Notes: a model not told the origin generated them from the sequence alone. DNA of 64,000 bases from MGBC131033 sp910585655 (GCA_949502025.1 CATBCG010000063.1:85040-149039); one strand, 5' to 3'; positions 53,803-63,727 are shown, counted from the stretch's first letter. Numbers and translations: made by a program.

Positions 53803-53817
53803 CGCTCTCTACCTCCT

Positions 53818-54210
53818 TTATTGGTTGCTGTTAATCACGGTCCTCAAACGGGTAAATTCCTGATTGATAGAATCCAACAGTGCATAATAGCGAAGCGTAT
53901 TTTCTGCCTGATTTGCACTTTCCGTATCAATATCTACGTTGTTTCCATCCAGTCGATAGCTTAAGTCTGCCCTGTCCGTATAAATCATCGGGCTTAGAGT
54001 ATCCAAATTGATCGAATCCACACGTTCCGACACCGAACCGCTTCCTGTCATCGCCGCCATCAGGTACGACTCAAACTGGACGTCTTTCCGCTTATAACCA
54101 GGAGTATCTACATTGGCAATATTATTTGAAATCACCGTATGCCTAAGCCAGCTTGCATCCGCCGCCTTGTTCAGTACATTGATATAATTATACGCATTTG
54201 AGCCAATCAT
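53818..54210 (-). CDS. flgB: Flagellar basal-body rod protein FlgB
   Basis: A 130-residue rod protein with RHTVISNNIANVDTPGYKRKDVQFES at the N-terminus and a helical C-terminus. It is the first gene of the flagellar operon. A sigma-A-like promoter is 42 bases upstream. Confidence 0.95.
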   Translation of the reverse strand: MIGSNAYNYINVLNKAADASWLRHTVISNNIANVDTPGYKRKDVQFESYLMAAMTGSGSVSERVDSINLDTLSPMIYTDRADLSYRLDGNNVDIDTESANQAENTLRYYALLDSINQEFTRLRTVINSNQ

Positions 54211-54251
54211 GGGTACTATCCCTCCCTTTTTCTTTCATTTATCCTTTACTT

Positions 54252-54279
54252 ATTATAATATACTCTCAAAAAAACGCAA
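54252..54279 (-). promoter_or_regulatory. Promoter of the flagellar operon
   Basis: On the minus strand TTGCGT (54279-54274) and TATAAT (54257-54252) are 16 bases apart. The region follows the codY terminator, so the operon starts here. Confidence 0.7.
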
Positions 54280-54330
54280 CCCTATTTTGAAAAAAAATGT
54301 CTATCTACAGAATTTACCAGGAATACACGT

Positions 54331-54372
54331 AAAAAGGATCTATGAAACCCGCACAGCTCATAAATCCTTTTA
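54331..54372 (-). terminator. Rho-independent terminator after codY
   Basis: On the minus strand a 13-pair stem with one bulge, AAAAGGAT-TATGA (left, 54332-54345) with TCATA-ATCCTTTT (right), is followed by TTTTT, 37 bases after the codY stop. Confidence 0.82.
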
Positions 54373-54409
54373 TCTTAGCCGACGATTTTTATTCTGCTCT
54401 CTATCCGCG

Positions 54410-55183
54410 CTATCTTCCGTTTGCCTTTTTTAGCTCCTCAAATACAATATCGTTTAATACCTTAATATACGTCCCCTTCATCCCGGAAGAACGGGACTCG
54501 ATCACTCCGGCGCTCTCAAACTTCCGCAGCGCATTGACAATCACCGAGCGGGTAATACCCACCCGATCCGCAATCTTGCTCGCCACTAAAATCCCTTCGT
54601 TTCCCTCCAGCTCCTCAAAAATATGTGTGATTGCCTCCAGCTCGGAAAAAGAAAGCGTGCTGATAGCCGAACGTACAATCTGAAGCTTCCGGTTCTCTTC
54701 TGCGTTCTCTTCATTGACGGAGCGCATCATCTCCAAACCGACAACCGTCGTACCGTACTCACTTAAAATGATATCGTCAATGGTATAAGGCTCGCCCGTT
54801 TTGTAAATAAACAGCGTTCCTAACCGCTCTCCTGCAATATCAATCGGTATGATGATTGCCTGATACGAATCCACCCCTTCAAATTCAAATCCCAAGGTCA
54901 GCAAATTTACATTTTCCTTGGTAGAAAGGACACCTAACAGCCGCTCGTTGAGTAAGGTGTCGATATGCCTTCCCACCTCATGCTCCATCAGCTCCTTAAT
55001 CTCTCCAACATCGCTTCTGGTATGAATCCCTAGGATCTTCCCCTTCCGGCTGATCACTAAAATATTCGACCCAAGAATGTCGCCTAATACCCCACAGATA
55101 TCGTTAAATACGACCATATGGGAATTGTTGTTGTGCAGCAGCTTGTTGATTTTCCTTGTCTTATCCAATAATTGAACGCTCAT
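54410..55183 (-). CDS. codY: GTP-sensing transcriptional pleiotropic repressor CodY
   Basis: A 257-residue protein. The N-terminal GAF-type domain senses branched-chain amino acids (MSVQLLDKTRKINKLLHNN start) and the C-terminal winged helix has ASKIADRVGITRSVIVNALRKFESAGVIESRS. CodY controls nutrient, motility and sporulation genes when GTP and branched-chain amino acids are high. Its place directly before the flagellar operon is common in Clostridia. Confidence 0.96.
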   Translation of the reverse strand: MSVQLLDKTRKINKLLHNNNSHMVVFNDICGVLGDILGSNILVISRKGKILGIHTRSDVGEIKELMEHEVGRHIDTLLNERLLGVLSTKENVNLLTLGFEFEGVDSYQAIIIPIDIAGERLGTLFIYKTGEPYTIDDIILSEYGTTVVGLEMMRSVNEENAEENRKLQIVRSAISTLSFSELEAITHIFEELEGNEGILVASKIADRVGITRSVIVNALRKFESAGVIESRSSGMKGTYIKVLNDIVFEELKKANGR

Positions 55184-55326
55184 CTTGCACCCTCCATTTC
55201 TTGTATGGTGTACCCCCAGAGCTAGTATGGTATCCTGAGTCCCAAACGGCTCTCCGCTACAGTTATTAGATTATAAAATAGTCTATCATTGATTATACTG
55301 AAATGCAAGCTAAACTGCGAATATTT

Positions 55327-57399
55327 TTAAACTTCTTCTTTTTTTTCTACTACTTCCTTGCAGGTTTCGTTCCGGCAGACCAATTTGTTTCCTTTTTCCA
55401 GTAAAACATCCCCACATTTTGGGCATTTCTGACCGGACGGCTTCTGCCAGGTCATAAAATCACATTCCGGACTGTTCTCACAGGAAAAAAAGCGTCGTCC
55501 CTTTTGTGTCTTCCGAATCACGACCTCTCCGCCGCATTGCGGGCATGCCACGCCGATTTTTTCCAAATATGGCTTGGTAAAACGGCAGTCCGGAAAACCA
55601 GGGCAGGCAAGGAACTTGCCATGTGGTCCATATTTGATCACCAGCTTACGTCCGCAGACTTCACATGGGACGTCCGTTACCTCGTCTTCGATTTTAATTT
55701 TTTCCAGTTCCGTATTCGCCCGCTTCACTGCTTCTTCCAAATCCGGATAAAAATTACGTACTACCGTTTTCCAGTTGACATCGCCGCTTTCTACTCCATC
55801 CAAAAGGCTTTCCAGATTGACGGTAAAGTTCACGTCTACAATCACCGGAAAGGCTTCCTTCATGATGTTGTTGACGACTTCTCCCAACTCGGTGACAAAA
55901 AGGTTTTTATTCTCCTTTGCCACATAGCGTCTGGCAAGAATCGTCGTAATCGTCGGCGCGTAGGTACTAGGACGGCCAATCCCCTGCTCCTCTAAGGCGC
56001 GTACCAGAGAAGCCTCTGTAAAATGAGCCGGCGGCTGGGTAAAGTGCTGCTGCCCGGACAGCTCCGAAAGCGTCAGTTCCTCCCCCTGCTCTAAAGCCCC
56101 GTTCCAGCTTCCTTCCTCCATCTTGTCCTCATCGCTCATATAGACGGTCATAAAGCCGGAAAACAGCAGCTTCGAGGCAGCGGAAGTAAAACGATACGCT
56201 CCGGCTGCAATACGGATGTTCGTCGTCTCATAACGAGCCGGCTGCATCCGGCTGGCAATAAAACGCTTCCAAATCAACTGATACAGCCGAAACTGATCTC
56301 TTGCCAAAGAATCCTTTATTTTGGTCGGGGTCATATCCGAATAAGTCGGACGGATTGCCTCGTGCGCATCCTGGATCTTTTTCCCCTTTCCCTGGCTCTG
56401 ATTTCCCGAAGCCACATATTCTTTTCCGTAGTTGGCTTCGATAAACGTCTTTGCCGCAGCGTCCGCTTCCTCGGAAATCCGGGTAGAATCCGTACGCAGA
56501 TAAGAAATAAGACCGATCGTCCCATGTCCCTTAACATCGATTCCCTCGTAGAGCTGCTGAGCAATCCGCATCGTCTTTTGTGTGGAAAAGTTCAATACCT
56601 TGGACGCCTCCTGCTGAAGCGTGCTGGTCGTAAACGGCAACGGCGCCTTTCGCGTCCGCTCTCCTTTTTTGATTTCCTCCACTACAAAACGCTCTCCCGC
56701 CAGCTCCTGTTTTAACTTTTCTAACTCCTTGCCGGAAGAAATAGGGCTTCGTCCTTTTGCCCCTCCGTAAAACTGGGCTACAAGCGGCTTTTTATTTCCC
56801 TTTTTCAGAAGCTGCGCCTCTAACGTCCAATATTCCTCCGGAACAAAGGCGCTTATTTCTTCCTCTCTGTCACAGATGATCCGCAACGCTACCGACTGCA
56901 CCCGTCCGGCAGAAAGCCCCCGCTTGACCTTCGTCCAAAGCAAAGGGCTGATGCTATAGCCCAGCATCCGATCCATAATCCTTCTTGCCTGCTGGGAATC
57001 TACCAGGTTCATATCAATTTCTCTGGCGTTTTTGATAGAAGCCTTAATCGCGTTTTTTGTAATCTCGTTAAAGGTAATCCTTGCATATCGGCTCTCCTCT
57101 AACTTCAGCGCCTGAGACAGATGCCAGGAAATCGCTTCTCCCTCCCGATCCGGGTCCGTCGCCAGATAAACCTTATCTGCTTTCTTTGTCTCCTTCCGCA
57201 GCTTCGCCAACAGCTCTCCCTTTCCCCGGATCGTGATATACTTCGGTTCAAAATCCTGGCTGGGATCTACCCCCATCTGACTTTTCGGCAAATCCCGTAC
57301 ATGCCCGTTTGAGGCAAGCACCTCATAATTACTTCCCAGAAACTTCTTGATTGTCTTTGCCTTTGCCGGCGACTCTACGATTACCAAATACTTCGGCAT
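55327..57399 (-). CDS. topA: DNA topoisomerase I (type IA)
   Basis: A 690-residue enzyme. TOPRIM domain with LVIVESPAKAKTI and TDPDREGEAI; the catalytic Tyr in LISYLRTDSTRIS; three C-terminal zinc-ribbons (CEVC, CPQC, CPKC). It relaxes negative supercoils. The ATG at 57399 is chosen because AGGAGG lies 7 bases upstream. Confidence 0.96.
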   Translation of the reverse strand: MPKYLVIVESPAKAKTIKKFLGSNYEVLASNGHVRDLPKSQMGVDPSQDFEPKYITIRGKGELLAKLRKETKKADKVYLATDPDREGEAISWHLSQALKLEESRYARITFNEITKNAIKASIKNAREIDMNLVDSQQARRIMDRMLGYSISPLLWTKVKRGLSAGRVQSVALRIICDREEEISAFVPEEYWTLEAQLLKKGNKKPLVAQFYGGAKGRSPISSGKELEKLKQELAGERFVVEEIKKGERTRKAPLPFTTSTLQQEASKVLNFSTQKTMRIAQQLYEGIDVKGHGTIGLISYLRTDSTRISEEADAAAKTFIEANYGKEYVASGNQSQGKGKKIQDAHEAIRPTYSDMTPTKIKDSLARDQFRLYQLIWKRFIASRMQPARYETTNIRIAAGAYRFTSAASKLLFSGFMTVYMSDEDKMEEGSWNGALEQGEELTLSELSGQQHFTQPPAHFTEASLVRALEEQGIGRPSTYAPTITTILARRYVAKENKNLFVTELGEVVNNIMKEAFPVIVDVNFTVNLESLLDGVESGDVNWKTVVRNFYPDLEEAVKRANTELEKIKIEDEVTDVPCEVCGRKLVIKYGPHGKFLACPGFPDCRFTKPYLEKIGVACPQCGGEVVIRKTQKGRRFFSCENSPECDFMTWQKPSGQKCPKCGDVLLEKGNKLVCRNETCKEVVEKKEEV

Positions 57400-57481
57400 T
57401 TCCATTCCTCCTGCCACTTTCCATTCATTTTCCGTTACGGCATCTTTTATCCGCCGCCCTGCCTTGCATTAAAAGCGAGGT

Positions 57482-58570
57482 CTATATCGCCACATAGCAG
57501 TCCATACTGACCTGCCTGGCGCAGCCCTTTAATTCCAGCTTTAATAAAATATTGAAAACCTCCTGCCATTCCAGACCGCTTTCCCGCTGGATTTGACCGA
57601 GGTGCTTAGGTTCCAAACGTAAACAAGCATACACTATTTTCTCAGTGGTTTCAAGTAAAATTTTCGGAACCTGTCCGGAATCTAAGCGAACACCCACTTC
57701 AAAATCATAATCCGAAAGGATATCCTCTACGCCCGTCACCAGCTTGGCGCCGTTTTGAATCAGATGATGACAGCCCTCACTTAAAGCATCTTCGGGGCGT
57801 CCTGGAACCGCATAAATGTTGCGCCCCTGCTCTAAGCCAAACTCTGCCGTAATCAGAGAACCGCTGCGTTTTCGCGCCTCTATCACCAAAACTCCGTCCG
57901 AAAGCCCGCTGATGATTCGGTTCCGCTGCGGAAAATAGGCAGGCAGCGGCGACGTCCCCGGCGGATATTCCGACAAGATTCCGCCACGCTCTGATACCTG
58001 CCCGAACAAGCGGCTGTTTTCCTTTGGGTAGCAGACGTCTACTCCACAGCCCAGTACCCCATATACATCTCCTCCTGCTTCTACGGCTCCCTGCAGAGCC
58101 GCTCCGTCGATTCCTAGCGCCAACCCGCTGACGACACCGGCTCCGGCTTCTGCCAGTTCGCGTCCTATTCGCCTGGCAAACGCCCTTCCCCGCTCCGAAC
58201 AGGCTCTTGCGCCGACTACCGCAAGACGGCGACTTAGATCACCTGCAGGCTCCGGCAACCGTCCCCGGTAATACAACCCGCCCGGCGGTGAATAAATCTC
58301 CTTTAAACAGACTGGATACCCCTCCTCCTCGCAGCAGCAAAAGAAAATCCCTTTTTGTTCATAACGACTTAGCCGTTCTAAAAGCTCCTCTTTGTCCGGC
58401 AGCCACAGCCCTTCTTCGGATACCTCCCGATCCAGTACATAAGCGCGGTAAATCTCCTCTATCGTTCCATATTGACGCAGCAACGCCGCCCGTCTGTTCC
58501 GTAGCCCGCTCTCTGCCAGCCACAGCCAATATAGTCTTTTTTCCTGTATTTCTGTTTTCTTTATTCCCAA
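57482..58570 (-). CDS. dprA: DNA-processing protein DprA
   Basis: A 362-residue protein. The Rossmann-like core has VVGARACSERGRAFARRIG, SGLALGIDGAALQGAVE and FPQRNRIISGLSDGVLVIEA, and the C-terminal about 70 residues are a winged helix. It loads RecA on incoming single-stranded DNA. The TTG start at 58570 overlaps the yifB stop by 10 bases. Confidence 0.93.
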   Translation of the reverse strand: MGIKKTEIQEKRLYWLWLAESGLRNRRAALLRQYGTIEEIYRAYVLDREVSEEGLWLPDKEELLERLSRYEQKGIFFCCCEEEGYPVCLKEIYSPPGGLYYRGRLPEPAGDLSRRLAVVGARACSERGRAFARRIGRELAEAGAGVVSGLALGIDGAALQGAVEAGGDVYGVLGCGVDVCYPKENSRLFGQVSERGGILSEYPPGTSPLPAYFPQRNRIISGLSDGVLVIEARKRSGSLITAEFGLEQGRNIYAVPGRPEDALSEGCHHLIQNGAKLVTGVEDILSDYDFEVGVRLDSGQVPKILLETTEKIVYACLRLEPKHLGQIQRESGLEWQEVFNILLKLELKGCARQVSMDCYVAI

Positions 58571-60135
58571 AACTGTTTCACCACTCCCCGATAATGGATT
58601 GCTTCGCTTAGATGTTCTTCCCTAATCTGTCTGCTTTCCTCCATATCGGCAATGGTACGGGCTATCTTCAATATTCTATGATAAACTCTCGCACTTATGC
58701 CAAAGCAGGCAAAGGCTTCCTCTAATAGCTTTGTTTCTGCCCTTCCCAACGGACAGTAGCGTTCTACCTGTCTCCGATTCATCCGGCTGTTATACGCAAT
58801 CCCTTCTTCCTCAAAGCGTTCCTTTTGGATCTGCCAAGTACGTATGACCCGCGTTCGGATCGTCTCGGAAGACTCCGCAGACGTTTTAGAGGCTGCGCCG
58901 CCGATTTCCGTCCAGGAAACAGGCTCTACCGAAGCAACCAAATCCATCCGCTCCAGCAAAGGGGTGCTGATCCGGTTTAAATACCGCCTTACTTCCGCTT
59001 CGTTGCAGCGGCAGCGGCTCCGATCCGGATAGTACCCGCAGCGGCAGGGATTCATCGCCGCTATCATTAAAAAATCGGCTGGATACGTCACCGTTCCATA
59101 AGCGCGCGATAAGGTGATCTGCTGTTCCTCTAACGGCTGGCGCAGCATTTCTACCGTCTCCGGACGAAACTCAGCCAGTTCGTCCAAAAACAGCACTCCC
59201 TGATGCGCAAGGCTGATTTCCCCAGCTCGCGGAATCCGTCCGCCTCCTGCCATCGCCGCCTTGCTGATACTATGGTGCGGAGATCGAAAGGGACGCTCCC
59301 ATACCAAATACTGTTCTTCGTTTAAAAGCCCTGCGGCGCTGTAAAGACGGGACAGTTCTAGCTGCTCCTTGCCGCTTATCGGCGGAAGAATCCCTGGAAT
59401 ACAGTTTGCCAACATCGTTTTCCCGCAGCCGGCGTTTCCAATCATCAAAAGATTATGCCTGCCGCTGACGGCTACCTCAATAGCACGCTTTATGCCCTGC
59501 TGCCCTGCCACATCCGCAAAATCCGCCCACTCTGCTTCCTCTCTTTTTTTTCGCTCTTTTTCTGCTTCTTTTGTATCGCTTTGCTGTCTCGTTTTCTTTT
59601 CGGCAGCAAAAAAGACTCCGGTTTCTTTTTCCGCAAGCAGTTCTGCCGCCTCCTGTAACGATCCGACACCGATAATTCCTATATCCGGCAATACGGATGC
59701 CTCTTTTACATTCTCCTTCGGAATGATACAGTACCTCCATCCGGCGGCACGAGCGGCACAAACCATCGGCAGGATACCGGGAACCCGCTTTACGCTTCCG
59801 TCTAAGCCAAGCTCTCCTGCCAACATCGTCTGCGCCAGTTTTTTTGGGGAAAGGGAAATCATAGAGGATAGAATCGCTACGGCAATCGGCAGATCAAAGG
59901 CGTTCCCCTCCTTTCTGACATTTGCCGGCGATAAATTGATACAAATACGCTGTGGCTTCATCGGATAACCGGAATTATAAAGGGCGGATCGCACCCGTCC
60001 TCCTGCCTCTTTTACCTGACCGGACAGATCGCCTAGCATCTCAAACGCCGGAAAGCCGTTCCGCACGTCCGCTTCTACACCAACCGGTATTCCGTCCATC
60101 CCGTATAACGCCACGCTATGAATACAATGAACCAT
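58561..60135 (-). CDS. yifB: YifB-family magnesium-chelatase-like AAA ATPase (ComM-like)
   Basis: A 524-residue protein with an N-terminal Lon-protease-like S5 fold (PVGVEADVRNGFPAFEMLG), AAA core with Walker A GNAGCGKTML, and a C-terminal Mg-chelatase domain (PCRCGYYPDRSRCRC zinc-like cluster, ending near EAIHYRGVVKQFWE). ComM homologues act in branch migration during transformation. It heads a run with dprA and topA. Confidence 0.9.
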   Translation of the reverse strand: MVHCIHSVALYGMDGIPVGVEADVRNGFPAFEMLGDLSGQVKEAGGRVRSALYNSGYPMKPQRICINLSPANVRKEGNAFDLPIAVAILSSMISLSPKKLAQTMLAGELGLDGSVKRVPGILPMVCAARAAGWRYCIIPKENVKEASVLPDIGIIGVGSLQEAAELLAEKETGVFFAAEKKTRQQSDTKEAEKERKKREEAEWADFADVAGQQGIKRAIEVAVSGRHNLLMIGNAGCGKTMLANCIPGILPPISGKEQLELSRLYSAAGLLNEEQYLVWERPFRSPHHSISKAAMAGGGRIPRAGEISLAHQGVLFLDELAEFRPETVEMLRQPLEEQQITLSRAYGTVTYPADFLMIAAMNPCRCGYYPDRSRCRCNEAEVRRYLNRISTPLLERMDLVASVEPVSWTEIGGAASKTSAESSETIRTRVIRTWQIQKERFEEEGIAYNSRMNRRQVERYCPLGRAETKLLEEAFACFGISARVYHRILKIARTIADMEESRQIREEHLSEAIHYRGVVKQFWE

Positions 60136-60250
60136 AATCTTCTTCTGCAATATCCAAAATCATACAAATCCTTCCTGTTATTATAACATAGCTTCACCAA
60201 AAATACAATCCCTGCATACTATAATCATAAGAGTGCTAAAGGAGGTTCCT

Positions 60251-60499
60251 ATGCGTCTGTCAGAGCTACGCGACAAAGAGGTCATTAACGTCCGGGACTG
60301 TGAACGCCTAGGGCATGTCTGCGACCTGATTTTCGATGAAAAAACTTGCTGTATTTTAAGCCTGATCGTCCCAGGACCATGCAAATGTTTCGGGCTGCTT
60401 GGCTGTGATTATGAATACATCATTCCCTGCCGCTGTATTTGCCAAATCGGCTGTGATATTATCCTTGTAGACGTCAAAACCGATGAAATCCGAAACTGA
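60251..60499 (+). CDS. YlmC/YmxH-family sporulation protein (PRC barrel)
   Basis: An 82-residue protein with RLSELRDKEVINVRDCERLGHVCDLIFDE, the PRC-barrel signature of the YlmC/YmxH group, and a Cys-rich second half (GPCKCFGLLGC). The ATG at 60251 follows AAAGGAGG. A TATAAT is at 60220-60225. Role in sporulation is inferred from the family. Confidence 0.85.
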   Translation: MRLSELRDKEVINVRDCERLGHVCDLIFDEKTCCILSLIVPGPCKCFGLLGCDYEYIIPCRCICQIGCDIILVDVKTDEIRN

Positions 60500-60613
60500 T
60501 GCGGCGCCCTCCGCCTTCTTTTTTCCCCTTTATTTGACATTCTTGTACAGTTGTAGTATGATGTCTAACAGATTATGAGGAAAACTCAACTATCCAGAAG
60601 GAGGTTCCTACCA

Positions 60614-61066
60614 ATGAAATGTCCTTTTTGCGGAAAAGAAAACACCCGAGTCATTGATTCCCGTCCGGCGGAGGATAGCTATTCGATCCGCAGGCGCCGT
60701 CAGTGCGACTTTTGCAGCAAACGCTTTACCACCTACGAAAAGGTAGAGACAATTCCCCTTGTCGTAATCAAAAAAGATCTAGGGAGAGAACCTTATGACC
60801 GTTCTAAGATCGAATCCGGTATCTTTCGTTCCTGCCATAAACGACCTATTTCCGTCGATCAGATAGGCGCCCTGGTAGACGAGGTAGAAAATACGATTTT
60901 TAACCTGGAGGTCAGCGAAGTTCCAAGCAGCACCATCGGAGAAATCATCATCGACCGGCTGAAAAATCTCGATCCGGTAGCCTACGTTCGTTTTGCCTCT
61001 GTTTATCGGGAATTTAAAGATATCAATACGTTTATGGACGAATTAAAAAAGTTCCTGGATAACTAA
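60614..61066 (+). CDS. nrdR: Transcriptional repressor NrdR
   Basis: A 150-residue protein. Zinc ribbon CPFCGKENTRVIDSR...CDFCSKRF, then an ATP-cone (VIKKDLGREPYDRSKIESGI). NrdR represses ribonucleotide reductase genes when dATP is high. The start at 60614 has AGGAGG 8 bases upstream. Confidence 0.96.
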   Translation: MKCPFCGKENTRVIDSRPAEDSYSIRRRRQCDFCSKRFTTYEKVETIPLVVIKKDLGREPYDRSKIESGIFRSCHKRPISVDQIGALVDEVENTIFNLEVSEVPSSTIGEIIIDRLKNLDPVAYVRFASVYREFKDINTFMDELKKFLDN

Positions 61067-61096
61067 ATATTTCCACTCCTTCTTTTTTTCTGGCTG

Positions 61097-61127
61097 GTAT
61101 AATTTTATTTTAAAAAGCACATTCTTA
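61097..61127 (+). promoter_or_regulatory. Sigma-F/G-like promoter of sigG
   Basis: GTATA (61097-61101), 18 bases, CATTCTT (61120-61126) resembles forespore promoters (GHATR, about 18, CATnnTA; one base off at the end). A short TAGCCG/CGGCTA hairpin (61145-61163) lies in the leader. Confidence 0.45.
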
Positions 61128-61221
61128 TAAAAGAACCAAACGCATAGCCGATTCACACGGCTACGCCGTTCCCTAAAAACAGTTCTAAAGAACTTCAACA
61201 TTGGACGGAGGTTAGTTAAGA

Positions 61222-62004
61222 ATGGCTCTTTTTAAAGTAGAAATCTGCGGCGTCAATACAGCAAAGCTCCCTCTCCTTACCAGCCGCGAAAAGGAGGAGT
61301 TATTTGATCGTATCCAGCAGGGCGACAAAGAAGCCCGCGAAGAGTACATCAAAGGAAATCTTCGTCTTGTCCTAAGCATCATCCAGCGTTTTTCCGGCAG
61401 CAACGAAAACGTAGACGATCTGTTTCAAATCGGCTGTATCGGGCTGATGAAAGCGATCGACAATTTTGACGTCACGCAAAACGTCCAGTTTTCGACTTAT
61501 GCCGTACCGATGATCATAGGAGAAATCCGCCGTTTTCTCCGGGACAACAACAGCATCCGTGTCTCCCGTTCCCTAAAAGATACCGCCTATAAGGCGATCT
61601 ATACCAAGGAAGCTCTGATGAAAAAAATGAATCGGGAGCCGACGATTATGGAAATCTCCGAGGAAATCGGGATTCCAAAAGACGATATCGTAGCCGCCCT
61701 GGACGCGATCCAAACTCCGGTCTCCCTCTATGAGCCTGTTTATTCCGAAAGCGGGGACACCCTTTACATCATGGATCAGATCAGCGATACAAAAAACAGG
61801 GAGGAACATTGGATCGAAAGCATTTCCTTAAACGAAGCAATGAACAAACTTGACCAGCGGGAACGAAAAATCCTCTCTATGCGTTTTTTTGAAGGAAAAA
61901 CACAGATGGAGGTCGCCAAGGAAATCCACATTTCTCAGGCGCAGGTATCCAGACTGGAAAAAAACGCCTTAAAAACAATGAAAGCCTATCTGTCAGACCG
62001 CTAA
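61222..62004 (+). CDS. sigG: RNA polymerase sporulation sigma factor SigG
   Basis: A 260-residue late forespore sigma factor. The N-terminus KVEICGVNTAKLPLLTSREKEEL and the region 2 (NVDDLFQIGCIGLMKAIDNFD) are close to SigG of Clostridia; region 4 has TQMEVAKEIHISQAQVSRLE. GGAGG lies before the ATG. It ends 41 bases before sigE, which is convergent. Confidence 0.95.
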   Translation: MALFKVEICGVNTAKLPLLTSREKEELFDRIQQGDKEAREEYIKGNLRLVLSIIQRFSGSNENVDDLFQIGCIGLMKAIDNFDVTQNVQFSTYAVPMIIGEIRRFLRDNNSIRVSRSLKDTAYKAIYTKEALMKKMNREPTIMEISEEIGIPKDDIVAALDAIQTPVSLYEPVYSESGDTLYIMDQISDTKNREEHWIESISLNEAMNKLDQRERKILSMRFFEGKTQMEVAKEIHISQAQVSRLEKNALKTMKAYLSDR

Positions 62005-62045
62005 CCCGGTTCTGGCAGAACAGGCTTTCCCAAAAATCAAAAAGA

Positions 62046-62792
62046 TCAAATCCCCTCCCAGCGCATGATATCTTTTCTCAGCCGTTTCATAATCTTTTTT
62101 TCCAGACGCGAAATATAAGACTGGGAAATCCCAAGCAAATCCGCGACTTCCTTTTGCGTCCTTTCTACTCCGTCCTTGGTATTGATGCCAAAGCGAAGCT
62201 GAATAATCGTTCTCTCTCTGGAGCTGAGCCTTGCCAACGCGCGCCCTAACAGCTCCCGATCGACCTCATCCTCCAAATGCTGATAAATCTCGTCCTCATC
62301 CGTCCCCAAAATATCCGAAAGCAGCAGCTCGTTTCCGTCCCAATCCACGTTTAACGGCTCGTCAATAGACACCTCCAGCTTGGTCTTATTGTTCCTTCTT
62401 AAAAACATCAGAATTTCATTTTCGATACACCGTGAAGCGTATGTCGCCAGCTTGATATTTTTTTCCGGATTAAACGTCTGAATCGCCTTAATCAGCCCAA
62501 TCGTACCTATTGAAATTAAGTCCTCCACCCCAATTCCGGTATTGTCAAATTTTTTGGCTATGTAAACGACCAGCCTTAAATTATGTTCGACCAGCTTCTT
62601 TCTGCTCTCCTCATCGTTCTCCTTTCCCAACCCTGCAATCATTTTTGCCTCCAGCTCCGCCGGAAGGGGCGGAGGAAGGATTTCCGCTCCGCCAATATAG
62701 TGGATGTCGGGAGCCGGACGGAAAAACAGCTCCTTAAAGCTTGGTATCACTCGGACTTGAAATCGATTTGGTACGGATATCCGTAATAGCAT
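62046..62792 (-). CDS. sigE: RNA polymerase sporulation sigma factor SigE (pro-form)
   Basis: A 248-residue mother-cell sigma factor. The N-terminal about 30 residues are a pro-sequence; processing is expected close to HYIGGAEILPPPL. Region 2 has GVEDLISIGTIGLIKAIQTF and region 4 QKEVADLLGISQSYISRLEKKI. The ATG at 62792 has GGGGGA upstream; an earlier ATG in the same frame would run into spoIIGA and is rejected. SpoIIGA activates it. Confidence 0.95.
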   Translation of the reverse strand: MLLRISVPNRFQVRVIPSFKELFFRPAPDIHYIGGAEILPPPLPAELEAKMIAGLGKENDEESRKKLVEHNLRLVVYIAKKFDNTGIGVEDLISIGTIGLIKAIQTFNPEKNIKLATYASRCIENEILMFLRRNNKTKLEVSIDEPLNVDWDGNELLLSDILGTDEDEIYQHLEDEVDRELLGRALARLSSRERTIIQLRFGINTKDGVERTQKEVADLLGISQSYISRLEKKIMKRLRKDIMRWEGI

Positions 62793-62875
62793 ATGTCTTC
62801 CCCCATTTTCTATATATTGTGAAATGCCAGTTTGATTTAGATTCCTTTCGGATTTTTCTTTTGTATGCCTTTGCT

Positions 62876-63727
62876 TTATAAAAGGGCGGGATGCAGCAGC
62901 ATTTGATATTCTCCTGTACCGGAAAGCGGACATTCCGCCACTCCTACCACCACCTGTTCATAGGAAGCTATCTGCTCTCTTCCCGGCTCCTTTGCCGCCC
63001 AAATCACGATCTTGTCACAGACAAAACCGTGCAGAAGCCCGGACGGGCAGCCTACGGAAGTATAAGGAATCAACCGATAGTCTTCTGTTGGCTCCTGCCA
63101 GCAAAAATTAAGCTCCTCTGCCAGTTCCGGAGAAAGAAGCAAAACCGGAGACGTTCCATAATATAATTGGTTTCCTGTATCCAAAAGCGCCAGACAACGA
63201 CAGCTTTTTCCCTGCCAATACAGCTCTGCCGAATAAAGCAGCCGTTCCAACTGTTTTTTTCTTTGCAGAAAGCGGAGGAAAGCATAAAAAAAAACACCTC
63301 CGCCTACAAATCCTGCAAAAAGAGATCCCGCGCTTATCCTTCCCCGCTTCCAACCTGCCTCAAACAGTCCGCCCAATACAAGAAAAAACAGCTTTTGCAG
63401 CCCCCAAAGCGTTACCTTCCGTCTCAAGCTCTGCCTGCCGAACAACAAACGGAATGCGAAAAGCTGTAGCAAGAAATCTACCGCCAGCAACCCCCAAAAA
63501 CCAATCTGCCGCAGCAGGATCGCCGCGGTCACAGAAAGCCCGGCAAACAAGCTGCTTATCCACAGCAGATGCCAAAAAATCCAAATTTTGCGGATTTTCC
63601 GGTTGTCAGAACGACGATACTTGCCTTCTTCCCAACTATGTTCCAGGCAGCCTAACAACCATAAACTAAGCAGCTCCGGCACCAGGCAGATCAGGAATAG
63701 AATATCCACATAGACTTCTATGTACAT
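62876..63727 (-). CDS. spoIIGA: Sigma-E processing peptidase SpoIIGA
   Basis: A 283-residue protein with five N-terminal membrane segments (about 1-160) and a cytoplasmic aspartic-protease-like domain with the catalytic Asp in CLALLDTGNQLYYG. It cleaves the pro-sequence of SigE at the sporulation septum after a signal from SpoIIR. It lies 83 bases before sigE. Confidence 0.92.
   Translation of the reverse strand: MYIEVYVDILFLICLVPELLSLWLLGCLEHSWEEGKYRRSDNRKIRKIWIFWHLLWISSLFAGLSVTAAILLRQIGFWGLLAVDFLLQLFAFRLLFGRQSLRRKVTLWGLQKLFFLVLGGLFEAGWKRGRISAGSLFAGFVGGGVFFYAFLRFLQRKKQLERLLYSAELYWQGKSCRCLALLDTGNQLYYGTSPVLLLSPELAEELNFCWQEPTEDYRLIPYTSVGCPSGLLHGFVCDKIVIWAAKEPGREQIASYEQVVVGVAECPLSGTGEYQMLLHPALL

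Noticed and set aside
59369..59968. A 199-codon plus-strand frame
   Set aside because: Antisense to the yifB AAA core; no start signal.
62793..62933. An upstream ATG that would extend sigE by 47 codons
   Set aside because: The extension overlaps the end of spoIIGA, lacks a good ribosome site and does not fit the SigE pro-sequence.
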